Shown one piece after another: positions 11,247 through 22,012 of a DNA stretch of 64,000 nt. The notes below the pieces were generated by a model. The model did no database searches. It was not told the DNA's origin and worked only from the letters and a program-made list of their open reading frames with translations. Source of the DNA: Chlorocebus sabaeus (taxonomy: Eukaryota; Chordata; Mammalia; Primates; Cercopithecidae); the NCBI RefSeq assembly GCF_047675955.1, contig NC_132925.1, positions 78,373,622-78,437,621 on the forward strand. Direction: 5' to 3'. The position numbers were made by a program, and so were the translations under genes. Every line of letters starts with the position of its first letter. Position 1 is the first letter of the stretch.

Positions 11247-11374
11247 CTTCCTTCCTTCCTTCCTTCCTTCTTTCCTTTCTTTCTTTTTCTTTCTTTTCTT
11301 TCTTTCTCTCTTTCTCTCTCCCTCGCTTCCTTTCTGCCTTTCTTTCTCTTCTCTCCTCTCTTTCTTTCTTTCTC

Positions 11375-11446
<72 letters not shown>

Positions 11447-11457
11447 TTCTTCTCTCT

Positions 11458-11500
<43 letters not shown>

Positions 11501-11677
11501 CTCTCTCTCTTTCTCTCTCTCTGTCTCTCTCCCCTTCCTTCCTTCCTTCCTTCCTTCCTTCCTTCCTTCCTTCCTTCCTTCCTTCCTTCCTTCTTTCCTT
11601 CCTTCCTTCCTTCCTTCCTTCCTTCCTTCCTTCCTTCCTTCCTTCCTTCCTTCCTTCTTTCCTTTCTTATTTCTTTC
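11247..11677. repeat. 431-bp pyrimidine microsatellite (TTCC/TTTC)n
   Basis: One strand is almost purely C/T. TTCC units at the left pass into TTTC units, a CT segment at about 11500-11531, then a long pure TTCC array to 11660. The tract sits exactly where the reversed A-tail of the Alu at 11678 belongs, so it is an expanded and mutated Alu tail. Perfect polypurine/polypyrimidine mirror tracts of this size can form triplex DNA. On the minus strand it yields a meaningless Lys/Glu/Arg frame of 185 residues. Confidence 0.95.
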
Positions 11678-11951
11678 ACAGGTTCTTGCTCTGTCGCCCA
11701 GGCTAGAGTGCAGTGGCATGATCATGGCTCACTACAGGCTCGACCTTCTGGGTTCAAGCAATCCTCCTACTTCAGCCTCCTGAGTAGCTGGGACTACAGG
11801 CATGCATCACTACGCTAACTTTTGTATTTCTCTGGTAGAATTGGAGTTTCACCATGTTGCCCAGGCTGGTCTCAATCTCCTGGGCTCAAAATATTCACCT
11901 GCCTCAGCCTCCCAAAGTGCTGAGATTATAGGCATGAGCCACTGTGCCTGG
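11678..11951 (-). mobile_element. Alu, antisense, with hyper-expanded tail
   Basis: Reverse-complement Alu from 'aggttcttgctctgtcgccc' to 'ccactgtgcctgg'. The target site 'ccagaatagtttctt' lies left of the expanded tail (11235-11249) and a copy, 'cccagaatggtttc', starts at 11952 on the right. Confidence 0.93.
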
Positions 11952-11964
11952 CCCAGAATGGTTT

Positions 11965-12282
11965 CTTTTTATTTATTTATTTCTTTTTTTGAGACAAAGT
12001 CTTGCTTTGTTGCCCAGGCTGGAGTGCAGTGGCATGATCTTGACTCACTGCAAGCTCCACCTCCTGCTCCCGGGTTCACGCCATTCTCCTGCCTCAGCCT
12101 CCCAAGTAACTGGGACTACAGGTACCTGCCACCACGACCGGTTAATTTTTTTTTTTGGGTATTTTTAATAGAGACGAGGTTTCACTGTGTTAGCCAGGAT
12201 GGTCTCGATTTCCTGACCTCGTGATCTGCCCACCTCAGCCTCCCAAAGTGCTGGGATTACAGGCGTGAGCCACCATGCCCAG
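11965..12282 (-). mobile_element. Alu, antisense, inserted in the preceding Alu's target duplication
   Basis: A T-rich tail, both arms in reverse, ending 'gagccaccatgcccag'. A perfect 13-bp duplication 'cccagaatggttt' flanks it at 11952-11964 and 12283-12295. Together with 11235 this makes three copies of one target sequence. Confidence 0.96.
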
Positions 12283-12339
12283 CCCAGAATGGTTTATTAA
12301 ACTGTATGTCAGTGGATGGCCCTTCCTTCCAAGTCAGCA

Positions 12340-12735
12340 TGACCCCCCCAGGCCCTGTTCCACCTCCCCAGTTCCTTAGTGCCCCTCTTTTCTTCTTCAG
12401 TTCCCAGGTATGTTCCCTCTAGCCCAGGGCATCTACTCACGCTGTCCCTGCCACCTGCAGCTGCCCCTCTTTTTTCTGCTTTAGTCAGTTCCTTAGATTC
12501 CTTCTTCAGATCTCAATCCTAGTGTGATTTTCTCAAGTCTAGGTCATGTTCTTTGACTACTTTTCTGCATAGCGTTTATTCAATTTGTAATTATACTCCC
12601 TTCAGTGTGACTATTTCGTTCCTTTTTATAACCCCCAACTAGACCATATATTTTCAAAGACTAGAGATGATGCCTGTGTGGCTCATTAAAAAAACTGTAT
12701 AGTTCCTAGCACATAGGAGGTGCTCCCTTTTCCTC
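12340..12735 (+). mobile_element. L2 LINE 3' region, sense, diverged
   Basis: Order of degraded blocks: 'ccagggcatctactcacgctgtccctgcc', 'cttcagatctcaatcctagtgtgattttctcaa', 'agactagagatgatgcctgtgtggctc', ending 'cctagcacataggaggtgctc'. This is L2 3'-end order. Confidence 0.7.
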
Positions 12736-13387
12736 AAAGAATTTCTAAAATATTTCAGTATAGTTTTTTTATGTTTGGTGTATTTATTAATAGTAGAGTA
12801 CTTTGAATATTGGAAACTCTGTCAACCAGAATATTGGATTGACCTTTGTCTGACCAGGCTGTGTAATAGAGTTCACTGTTCTTTGTTTAATGTTGACCAT
12901 GCTGATCAATAACAGTGGGTTAGAATCATGCAGAGAGCAAAGGAAATGAGGAGTTAACATCAAAAGCCCCCCAAATTTATTTTAAAGCAACCTCCCTCCT
13001 TCTTTTTCCTTTTCCGTCTCCCTCCGTTGTGCGTCTTCACTCCCTCTCTCTCTCCCAGCCAGAGAGCAGCTTTTGAGTTAAATTATAGGCCTCTTTCATT
13101 TCCAAATGAGAATTGGCATATATATGTATTTTTTTTAAACAGCCCTATATTTTTATGGAACAATAAGTGACATGATCTCATGTTTTTACAAGATAATTAT
13201 GTTAGAAAAACTCTTAAAAGTTTTATACACAGTTGATCTAAATGCCTTTAAAAACATGATAAACTATGGCAGATTTGTTCTTAGAAAGAATAATTGATAT
13301 CCTGAGGGACCAAATGAAATGTTATGAGAGTTCCTGTCTTCACAGGTGTTATGAAGTTCAAAATCAACATTGAGCATTTGTCTAGAC
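12736..13387. other. Unclassified, with a pyrimidine-rich patch
   Basis: No gene. The strand is C/T-rich at about 12988-13060 ('cctccctccttctttttcc' onward). The rest is AT-rich. Confidence 0.4.
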
Positions 13388-13600
13388 CAGTGGGCAGTCT
13401 CACCACTCTCCACCTCCCGACAACCCTCCCCTTCCTGTCCAGGGACATTTGGCAATGTTTGGAGACTTTTTTATTATCACAGATAGGGGGTGGGGAGCTA
13501 CTGGCATCTAGTGGGTAGAGGTCTGTGGTGAGCAGGATAGCTCCCGCAACAAAGACCTACCCAGCCCAAATAGCAGTAGTGCCAAGGTTCAGAAACCCTG
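13388..13600 (+). mobile_element. MER20-like hAT-Charlie DNA transposon fossil
   Basis: 213 bp beginning 'cagtggg' and ending 'gaaaccctg', with the family blocks 'ggacatttggcaatgtttgga', 'tactggcatctagtgggtag' and 'cagtagtgccaaggtt'. The 8-bp flanks 'gtctagac' (13380-13387) and 'gtctatgc' (13601-13608) match at six of eight positions, as expected for a decayed hAT duplication. The name MER20 is from memory of the family. Confidence 0.8.
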
Positions 13601-13689
13601 GTCTATGCAAAATAAGTGTTTTGAGATTGTATTAAATTACCGCCAACTAGTTATTTATTATTCCCTTGTTAAAGAACAGTTTGTGGAAA

Positions 13690-14498
13690 TTCTTGAATAG
13701 TAAGATATATGCCTTCCTTTGTTCATACTGCCAGCTTTTCTTTACTACTTTATGCCAGGGACTGAGCTAGGCACAACAGATAGATACATGGTTTAAAGTA
13801 TGTGATATTTATCATGCAGGTGCTTACAGCCAGAGAGACAGACACATAATTTGATATTTAATATATGTGTGTGTTCAGGGCATCCTGGTCACACATACAA
13901 AGAACACTTTACCTCATCTGGGATTCAGCAAGACTTTATGGAGGACATGATACACCTGGAATGTATCTTGAAGGTTGATAAAAGTAAGGCAGGGGAAGAA
14001 AGGGCATTCCTGGCAGGAAGACTGGTGCACCAGAGGAACAGATGTGTGAACACAGTATCTGCAAGCAGTTTCATGTTAGTAGTGTAGCATTAAATGCAAG
14101 GAGAGGCAAGATATAAAGCTGAAAGGATGGATAGGGCAGGTGATTGGGGGCGGGGGTCTTGTGTGCAGGTTGAGAAACTAGAGGGAAGGAGAGGCAAGGG
14201 TTTTAAGCAGCAGAGCAACATAATCCAACTTGTCTTTTATATAAATAACTCTAGCCGCCTTGGAAGCAATGGATTTAAAGGGTCAAGATTGGATGCAGGG
14301 GGACCAATTAGCAGGCTATTCCAGTGGCCTAGGTAAGAAATAAGAAGTGGCTGGATGAAAGCAATGGCAGTAGAGTGGAGAGGAGGACTTGGATTGAGGG
14401 ATATTAATGAGACAGATTCAGCAGAGTGCTGACTGACTGGATGTGAGGGTTGAGGGAGAGGGGGCGCTCCCAGATTTCTGGCTTGAACGTCTCTGGAT
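13690..14498 (-). mobile_element. L2-like LINE, antisense, long copy (left part)
   Basis: Starts with 'gccagggactgagctaggca' (L2 3' end in reverse). It continues with 'gggcattcctggcaggaagactggtgc', 'gggttttaagcagcagagcaacat', 'gcaggctattccagtggcctagg' and 'gatttctggcttgaac'. The copy resumes after an Alu at 14821. The upstream blocks co-occur with L2 3' ends in this window; the family assignment of that part is less certain than that of the end. Confidence 0.6.
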
Positions 14499-14511
14499 AG
14501 AGTGGTATTTA

Positions 14512-14807
14512 TTTTTTATTTTTTGAGATGGAGTCTTGCTCTGTCGCCCATGCTGGAGTGCGGTGGCGCGATCTTGACTCACTGCAACCTCTGTCTCCCA
14601 GGCTCAAGTGATTCTCATGCGTCAACCTCCTGAGCAACTGGAATTACACATGGGTGCCACCATGCCCAGCTAATTTTTGTATCTTTAGTAGAGACGGGGT
14701 TTCACCATGTTGGCCAGGCTGGTCTCAAACTCCTGGCCTCAAGCATTCCACCCACCTCGTCCTCCCAAAGTGCTGGGATTACAGGCGTGAGCCACTGCGC
14801 CCAGCCC
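14512..14807 (-). mobile_element. Alu, antisense, inside the L2-like copy
   Basis: Full-length Alu in reverse, 'gagatggagtcttgctctgtcgccc' to 'gccactgcgcccagcc'. Perfect 13-bp duplication 'agagtggtattta' at 14499-14511 and 14808-14820. Confidence 0.97.
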
Positions 14808-14820
14808 AGAGTGGTATTTA

Positions 14821-15000
14821 AATGCAAGATGGGGTCAGAGTAGAAAAAGCCAGCGATAATTTTGTTGTGGGCACATTAACTGATACTTCAGCAGGAAGCA
14901 CATCTGAAGGTGTTGAAAGATCAGGATTAGAGATGTTGATTTGGGATTCTTCAGCTCCTTCTTCAGAGGAAGGAGCTAAACTCATGAGAATAATGAAACT
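14821..15000 (-). mobile_element. L2-like LINE, right part after Alu interruption
   Basis: Continues the block order of the copy at 13690-14498 ('ttagagatgttgatttgggattctt'). Confidence 0.5.
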
Positions 15001-15305
15001 CTGCTAGGGCTGCCATGATGAAATTGCACAGGGTTAGCGGCTTAAACAGAAGTGTATTTTTGTTTTGGAGGCTGGAAGATCAAGGTGCCTGCAGGGTTGG
15101 TTTCTCCTGAGTTCCCTCTCCTTGGCCTGCAGACAGCTACCTTCTCTCTTTGTTCTCACAATGCCTTTTCTTTGTGTATGAGCATCCCTCATATCCTCTC
15201 TCTCTCTCTCTCTGTCTCTCTCTCTTTTCTTATAAGAACACCAGTCATGTTGGATTAGGTCATTTAAATGTAATTACCTTCTTAAAGGCTCTATTGCCAA
15301 ATACA
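15001..15305 (-). mobile_element. MLT1-type LTR, antisense, left part
   Basis: 'gctagggctgccatgatgaaattgc', 'agcggcttaaaca', 'gcagggttggtttctcctgag', 'cttataagaacaccagtcatgttggatta' and 'ttgccaaatacagtcac' are an MLT1 LTR read in reverse. A younger LTR interrupts it at 15311; the final part is at 15682-15745. A CT microsatellite (15196-15229) lies inside. Confidence 0.85.
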
Positions 15306-15310
15306 GTCAC

Positions 15311-15676
15311 TGCAATGGACTGAGTATTTGTGTCATATCCACCTCCCACCAATTTATATGTTGAAATCCTAACCCACATTGTCATGGTATTTGGAGGTGG
15401 AACCTTTGGAAAGACATTAAGTCATCAAAGTGGAGCCCTCATGAATGGGATTAGTGCCCTTATAGAAAAGACCCCAGAGAGTGCTCTTGCTCTCCTTCAC
15501 CATGTGAGGGTTCAAGGAGAAGTTGTCCATCTGCAATCCAGAAGAGGGCTCTCACCAACGCCTGACCATGCCTGCACCCTGATCTCAGACTTCTAGCTTC
15601 CAGAATTATGAGAGATAAATGTTTGAGCCATCCAGTCTGTAGTATTCTGCTATAGGCGGCTGAACTGACTAAGCCA
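15311..15676 (+). mobile_element. MaLR LTR inserted in the MLT1 LTR, 5-bp TSD
   Basis: A 366-bp LTR starts TGCAATGGACTG and ends …CTAAGCCA. It holds 'tatgttgaaatcctaaccc', 'tatttggaggtggaacctttgg', 'ctcatgaatgggattagtgcc' and 'ccatccagtctgtagtattctgctata'. The duplication 'gtcac' flanks it at 15306-15310 and 15677-15681. The MLT1 continues on both sides, so this insertion is the younger event. Confidence 0.95.
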
Positions 15677-15681
15677 GTCAC

Positions 15682-15745
15682 ATAGGGGATTAGAGCTTTA
15701 GCATACGAATTTGGGGAAGACATGATTCGGTTCATAACACAAAAT
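15682..15745 (-). mobile_element. MLT1-type LTR, right part
   Basis: 'tttagcatacgaatttggggaagacatgattcggttcataacac' completes the MLT1 that starts at 15001. Confidence 0.8.
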
Positions 15746-15963
15746 GCATAGAGAGGAACAATGACTCCAGGGTAGAGACCCTGATGACCCAACGGCAGAA
15801 GGTTACAAGGTACTAATTATTATGTAATATGTAAATATATGTGTTTGTGTGTTGGTATCTATATAGCTTATCTCTATTTGTGTGCATGTGTAATATTTGT
15901 TAGATTAAGATAAATACATAAGGCATAGAGAAGAAAAGAAAATGGCTTATAGAAGTCTACTGC

Positions 15964-16249
15964 TCTGGGCCTGTAAGCCCAACACTTTGGGAAGCTAAGG
16001 CAGACAGATCACTTGAGGCCAGTAGTTCGAGACCAGCTTGGCCAACATGGTGAAACCCCGTCTCTACCAAAAACTACAAAAATTAGCCAATCGTGGTGGT
16101 TCATGCCTGTAGTCCCAGCTATTCAGGAGGCTGAGGCACGAGAATTGCTTGAACCCAGGGCAGAGGTTGCAGTGTGCTATGATTGTGCCACTGCACTCCA
16201 GCCTAGGTGACAAAGCAAAACTCTGTCTCAAAAAAAAAAAAAAAAGAAA
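15964..16249 (+). mobile_element. Alu, sense, slightly 5'-truncated
   Basis: Begins within the first Alu bases ('tctgggcctgtaagccc'), both arms present, A-tail at 16230-16245. Flanks 'gaagtctactgct' and 'aaagtctgctgtt' look like a decayed target duplication. Confidence 0.92.
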
Positions 16250-16300
16250 AAGTCTGCTGTTCAGATTTCTTTTAACATTTAAAAATAATTAAAAGTAAAG

Positions 16301-16586
16301 TGGTGGCTCATACCTGTAATCCCAGCACTTTGGGAGGCCAGAGTAGGCAGATCCCTTGAGCTCAGGCACTCAAGACCAGCCTAGGCAACATGATGAGACC
16401 TTGTCTCTACAAAAATATACAAAAATTAGTCAAGCATGGTGGCATGAGACTGTAGTCCCAACTACTTCGAAGGCTGAGGTGGGAGGATCCCTTGAGCCTA
16501 GGAGATGGAGGTTGCTGTGAGCTGAGATTGTACCAAGGCACTCCAGCCTGGGCCACAGAGTGAGACCCTGTTTCAAAGAAAAAAAA
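16301..16586 (+). mobile_element. Alu, sense, AluJ-like
   Basis: 'gtggtggctcatacctgtaatccc' to 'gaccctgtttcaaag' plus A-rich tail. Divergence and 'gatcccttgagc' wording suggest AluJ. 'aagtaaag' flanks both ends. Confidence 0.92.
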
Positions 16587-16597
16587 GTAAAGCATAG

Positions 16598-17089
16598 TGT
16601 TACGGGTTAAATTGTGTTGCTCAAAAAGATAAGTTGAAGTTCTAATGTCTGGATCCTGTGAATGTGACCTTATTTGGAAATAGGGTCTTTACAGATATAA
16701 GCCAGTTAAGATGAGATCATCCTGAAATACAGAGGGTTGGTCCTAATTCGATGATTGGTGTCTTCATTAAAGGGAGGGAAATTTGGACACAGAGAGAAGG
16801 ATACCATGCAAGGACAGAGACACATAGAAGGAATGTCATGTGACAACAGGGGCAGAAACTGGAGTGATGCATCTACAAACCAAGGGATGCTAAGAATTTT
16901 CAGCGTGGACAAGAAGCTAGGAAGAGGCAAGGGGCACATTCTCCCTCAGAGCCTCCAAAAGGGAACCAACCCCGCCAACAACTTTATTTTGGATTTCTAG
17001 CCTCTAGAACTATGAGAGAATAAATTTCTACTGCTTCGAACCACCCAGTTTTCAATACTTTGCCATGGCAGTCCTAGAAAACTAATACA
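16598..17089 (+). mobile_element. MLT1-type LTR, sense, full length
   Basis: A 492-bp LTR starts TGTTACGG and ends TAATACA, with 'gaccttatttggaaatagggtc', 'gatttctagcctctagaactatgaga' and 'ccatggcagtcctagaaaactaataca'. The 5-bp flanks are 'catag' (16593-16597) and 'catat' (17090-17094), one mismatch. Confidence 0.92.
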
Positions 17090-17129
17090 CATATCCATTG
17101 TAAGAATACTTGAAAATAGAGAAAGATAG

Positions 17130-17483
17130 TGTATTAGTCCATTTTTATGCTGCTGAAAAAGACATATATGAGACTGGGAAGAAAAAGAGGTTTAATTGGA
17201 CTAACAGTTCCACATGGCTGGGGAGGCCTCAGAATCATGATGGGAGGCCAAAAACACTTCTTACACGGTGGCGGCAAGAGAAAATGAGGAGGAAGAAAAA
17301 GCAGAAACCCCTGATAAAACCATCAGATCTCGTGAGCCTCATTCACTACCATGAGAATAGTATGGGTGAACCACCCCCATGATTCAAATTATCTCTCACC
17401 AGGTTCCTCCTACAACACATGGGAATTATGGGAGTACAATTTAAGATGAGATTTGGGTAGGGACACAGAACCAAACCATATCA
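17130..17483 (-). mobile_element. Solitary MaLR LTR (THE1/MST type), antisense, 5-bp TSD
   Basis: A 354-bp LTR in reverse: starts TGTATTAGTCC and ends ACCATATCA. Duplication 'gatag' at 17125-17129 and 17484-17488. It lies about 35 bp from the end of the MLT1 LTR. Confidence 0.96.
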
Positions 17484-17488
17484 GATAG

Positions 17489-18188
17489 CAAATTATAAGT
17501 CAAAACATCCTGTTTTTAAAATTTCATTAGATATTTTGGATCTCTTTCTACCTCAACACATAGAGAAATTCCTTTCTTTTAAGTTGCTGCCCAGTGGGAA
17601 TATCAATGTTTGGTGATTGGGCAAAGCAGAAGGAGAAGAAGAAAACTTCAGAGAGATAGGAGGAAAATTAGCCATGAGCAGCATCGTGGAAAGGGAAAGT
17701 ATCAACAAGGTATAAGTAGTCAACTGGGTTCAGTGGAGAAGATTGAAGGAAGAACCAGGAAAATCAGAACTGAAAAAAAATTTTTTTTTTTTATTGGCAC
17801 TGTGAAAGTTCTAGGCCATCAGTGGAAGAACATTTCCATGAAATATGGAGCTAGAGTAGCAGGAGCTAATACTAATTAAATTATTATTGTTCTCTGGTGT
17901 CCCTTCTCTGAGATAGAGCAAAATGATGGACAGGCCAAAACAATCACAGGTGAACGTGAGGTACAATGGTAGAATAGAGGTAAGAAATAATTATATAAGG
18001 TATAAAAGGGCAACATTATATTTTAATGTGGCGTCAGAAGTCAATATTGGTATGTAATCACCTTGGGCTCTGTCTGTAAAGGTCATTAGTAAAGGTCTCA
18101 GAAAATAAGGCTTTTAGACTAGTATGTCTCACCTCTCATAAAGTTACCTGCTGTCAAGATCAGGTACACAGTTTTGTAACTGTATAAA
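17489..18188. other. Unclassified 0.7-kb stretch
   Basis: No gene recognised. A purine-rich block (17626-17700) and a poly-A/poly-T junction (17774-17795) stand out. An 89-residue plus frame (17610-17879) is basic and low-complexity. Confidence 0.4.
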
Positions 18189-18193
18189 TATGC

Positions 18194-18565
18194 TCATATG
18201 GCTTGGCTCTCTGTCCCCACGCAAATCTAGCCATGAATTCTAAGTCCCATAATGTGTCAAGGGTAGGAACAGGTAGAGGTGATTGGATCATGGGGGTGGT
18301 TTCCCCCACGCTGTTCTCATGATAAATGAGTGAGTCTCACAAGATCTGATGGTTTTAGAAGCATGTGACATTTTCCCTGCTTGCACTCATTCCATCCTGC
18401 CGCCCTGTGAAGAAGGTGCCTGCTTCTCCCTTGCCTTCCGCCGTGATTGTAAGTTTCCTGAGGCCTCTGCAGCCATGCAGAACTGTGAGTCAATTAAACC
18501 TCTTTCCTTTATGAATTACCCAGTCTCGGGTATTTCTTCATAGCAATGTTAGAACAAAAAATACA
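18194..18565 (+). mobile_element. Solitary MaLR LTR (MST type), sense, 5-bp TSD
   Basis: A 372-bp LTR ending ATACA; its first bases are TCATATGG where TGATATGG is expected, so the terminal dinucleotide has mutated. Duplication 'tatgc' at 18189-18193 and 18566-18570. Confidence 0.94.
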
Positions 18566-18574
18566 TATGCCCTC

Positions 18575-18805
18575 CTAACATTTACTGAGAACTTATTGCA
18601 TGCTGTGCACCATACCCTAAGCATACCTCATTTAATTCTCACAGTTACCCTCTGAGGAAGGTCATTAGTACCTTCATTTTACAAATCAGGAAACTAAGGC
18701 TCACGTAAATTATTTTCCTAAGGTCACTGAGAAACGGGAGGTGCTGCTGAGTACACACTTACTCCCAGGCTCATGTGGTTCCAGAAGCCAGGCTCTTAAT
18801 CACTA
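18575..18805 (-). mobile_element. MIR SINE, antisense, near full length
   Basis: 'catttaattctcacagttaccctctgaggaagg', 'cattttacaaatcaggaaactaaggctca', 'cctaaggtcactgag' and 'ccaggctcttaatcactagt' give the MIR in reverse, head at the right. Confidence 0.92.
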
Positions 18806-20244
18806 GTCCATAAAGCGTATCGGGGTAGAGAGTGGCGGGGAGATGGCTTTCCCCTCTCCTTGTTGAACAGCAAATTGCTGATAAATGGAACCCAATGCTT
18901 GCTGCACTATGGACCCCATACCGAACTGCCTAGCCAGACTGAGCTGATTGCAGAAAAGGGGAGAAAGAATACCTTCTGGCCAGGTTTGCTCAGCTTCAGG
19001 TGAAACTATTGAAAGGGGCATCCTGGAATATTGTCAAATTTAAGTTAGTGTGTCTTATTATGTAATATTACATGACATTTTTTATTGCCTCCAAAAAAAG
19101 TAAGCCATCAGTGGAAGAAATGCATTTGTTCCTAAGCCCCAGCATAGACAGACTGTTAGCCATGTTAGCCCAAAACATCTGAACTTGGTGGGAGTTCAGA
19201 ACCTAGTTGGCCCTGGAGCAGAGACTCCTTGATACAGCAGTTCCCTCCATTCTACAAGCCAAGGTGAAATGCTTCTTGATACCTGTTTGTTTAAAATATA
19301 TATATGCACAGTATTTGCATATACATATATATGCAGAGTATTTGCATAAACATATGTATACTATATACATATTCATATATACATGTATACACACGTGTAT
19401 GTGGAATTTCAAGTATATAGAAAGATAAAATGAATAAAATAGCAAACACTTATGTCAGGGATGATATATAAAATGTTTAACAGATACCAGTCATCAGACA
19501 GAAGAATGTTAGCCAAAATAAGTGCACAGGCTACATGGATAAACAGAGCTGGCTGTGAACCTTGCCCACCCCCCACCCCCAGAGCAATGTTTCTATCTAC
19601 TGTAACAGCAGAGCAGATGTTGAGATTAAGATAGTATTTTTATATGCAAACTTCTTTACTCTTCCTGGTCCATTATTAGCATTCAGTAAATGTTTTTTAT
19701 TTCTATATCTAATAAGGCATGAAATAAATAATACATATATATTAGTTTTAAATTAAACAGAAACATGAACTCTGTCTACACAGGGCAATTTCTAATACTT
19801 TCATTGTCTCACTTAAGCTGTTCCTATTCTGTCCTTTTGCTACTTGATCTTCTAGAGGACAGAGAAAGGGTTAAATACAAGAAACAGTTGAGAAGGGGGC
19901 TATGGAAATGACAGGCCAGTGCTTTGGTTGCACATAGTCATTGGGTCACCTCTTAGAGTTATCCCCCATCCTGGCAAGGTCAAAAGTGCTTTGTCTGGAA
20001 ATCCTGATTTCAATATAGTAAAAGATATGTGTTTATTGCTCATTTATCTGGTAAAATATTTATAAGGGAAATCTATGTCCCAAGGTAAGAAAGAGTGTTC
20101 CTGGCCTTCGTAATACAACCTGGTTAATTCACTTCTCCAATTCTTGTGAGTCACCAGATATAGCCATAATACAAGTAATACTTCTCTCTGGATCCATGAA
20201 CCCTATCATAAAATAGTAGTGGTGAGAGTGTTAGATAAATCTCG
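18806..20244. other. 1.4 kb without gene; TA-rich patch
   Basis: No gene or named repeat recognised. At 19297-19400 there is an alternating AT/GT-rich patch in which a 27-bp unit containing 'cagtatttgcata' is present twice (about 19300 and 19327). Confidence 0.4.
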
Positions 20245-20345
20245 AAGATAATGAAACCTGCCTTACCTACCTCACAGGTTTCTTGGGAGGATAAAATGAA
20301 ATAGTGGGACATGAGCATGTTTTTAAAAAGCAAAAAGTGTTATAA
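20245..20345 (+). mobile_element. MIR SINE 3' half, sense
   Basis: 'cttacctacctcacaggtttcttgggaggataaaatgaaatag' is the MIR 3' half. Confidence 0.75.
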
Positions 20346-21584
20346 AATTCAAAGTAATATTGTTTTGTGCCTTGGTTGCAAAAATTGTTTTCCATTCTAT
20401 TCGTTATCTCTTCTCCATGTATATGCATGTGAAAAAAGTATTCATAATTCTCTTTTCTTATCCTCAAGAAGTTGGAATTATTTTTCTCTTCCTCTATGAA
20501 GGTAGTATCACCTAGATTTTAATACAATTCTCAATTCTTCATTTATTGTTTCTGCCACCTTTCAGGGTGAGTTTAAGAAAAGTACATAGCTCACTCTCTG
20601 AGGCCGTGTCATCTTTTGAACAACTCTAAATAGCACAAATGAAAGGATCTCTCTGGGAGTAACATCTCCAGTCCGCTTTCAACACCTGTGGATCAATGAT
20701 TTGGTAAATTAATACTCTCATATACCAACATATCATGTCACCCACATGGATAATAACATACTTGCACTTCATTTATAGATGTCTTCCTTTTTTATCTGCA
20801 GTGTAGGCTGTACCGATTCTACACTCCCCATTCAAATGTATCCTGAGGGTCTTTCTTCTGAGGCATGATTAATTTTTTTTTAGCCTAGCCAGTAATTTCT
20901 TTAACTCTAATAGCTGTCCATTTGTAAAAGGAAGATTGGAGAAATAATCTAATAATACATATTTAAATGGTTTTCATTTTTGAACAATGCATAGCTTTTT
21001 ATAAATAAAACCAAAGACACAAAGCTAGAAATAAAATGAATATGTGGGCTGTATATATTTGTCTCTGAATGCTACTTGGATAAGAAATAAGTCCCCAGAT
21101 GAAAATAATGTGAGTCATTTCAAATCTAACAACCTCATATTAAAATAAAATTGCATTGATGTATTTGTAAAATCCATGAAGAATTTTATAAGGAACTTTT
21201 GATTTTGGCAGGATCTAGGGGTAGGAATACAGACCAAAGAGGGAATATTTGTGTTTTTTTATCCAGTAGATTCTGCAACATGGTCACATTTAATTTACTA
21301 ATAAAAGAGGTATCATATTTTCAGAATAAAGTATTAAGGATGAAATTTGAAGGCCAAACTAATTGCATTTCCTTACGTGGGCTATTAGACCTGCAAGAGT
21401 ACTTATCATCCAGTCTAGGAATAGATCTTTTTATACCCCATTTGTATTGCTAATTAGTCCCTGACCTCCTTTTTGCTAAGCCTCCACGTGACCTCAGAAT
21501 TCTCAACACGGTGCTCTAGACAGCAATTAATAGACATTCAGAGGTGACATACAAGTGAACTCTTTATTAATCCTCCTATAGACC
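20346..21584. other. 1.2 kb without recognisable gene or repeat
   Basis: AT-rich sequence. No frame over 84 residues and no domain. I see no splice-site-bounded exon. Confidence 0.4.
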
Positions 21585-21745
21585 ATTTCAGATAATCATC
21601 TTTAATTTATTGCAAAAACATGTCACAAATATTTCTCACACACTATTATGTTCTAGACATTGGGCATACACCCAAATGGAAGAGATCTGAATCCTGCCCT
21701 CAAAAGACTTAACAGTTTAGAGAGGGAAAGAGAGAAAGTAACGGA
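21585..21745 (-). mobile_element. L2 LINE 3' end, antisense
   Basis: 'cactattatgttctagacattgggcatacac', 'atcctgccctcaaaagactt' and 'cagtttagagaggg' follow the reversed L2 3' end. Confidence 0.7.
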
Positions 21746-22012
21746 TGATTAAACACAGTGGACTAAAAGCAAAGATGGGGATATGCATAGGCTACCTTTA
21801 GGAGGGCCTCATAACACAGCCTGGGGGCCGGACCTGATGTTTTTCTTAATAGATGATGACTGCCTTTGTCTTGAAAAACAAGCAGGAGTTATCCAGGAAA
21901 AGCTGGGATGTTCTAGACTAACAGTCATCAACTTGGTGTTTTGTTTTGTTTTTGGTCTCAGACCCTTTTGCACTCTCGAGAGTTGTTAAGGATCTCAAAA
22001 AGTAAAACACTG

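Noticed and set aside
11168..11725. Two long minus-strand frames (185 and 155 residues) rich in Lys, Glu and Arg
   Set aside because: They are the conceptual translation of the (TTCC/TTTC)n tract; no domain, no start context, and the same pattern appears in two frames.
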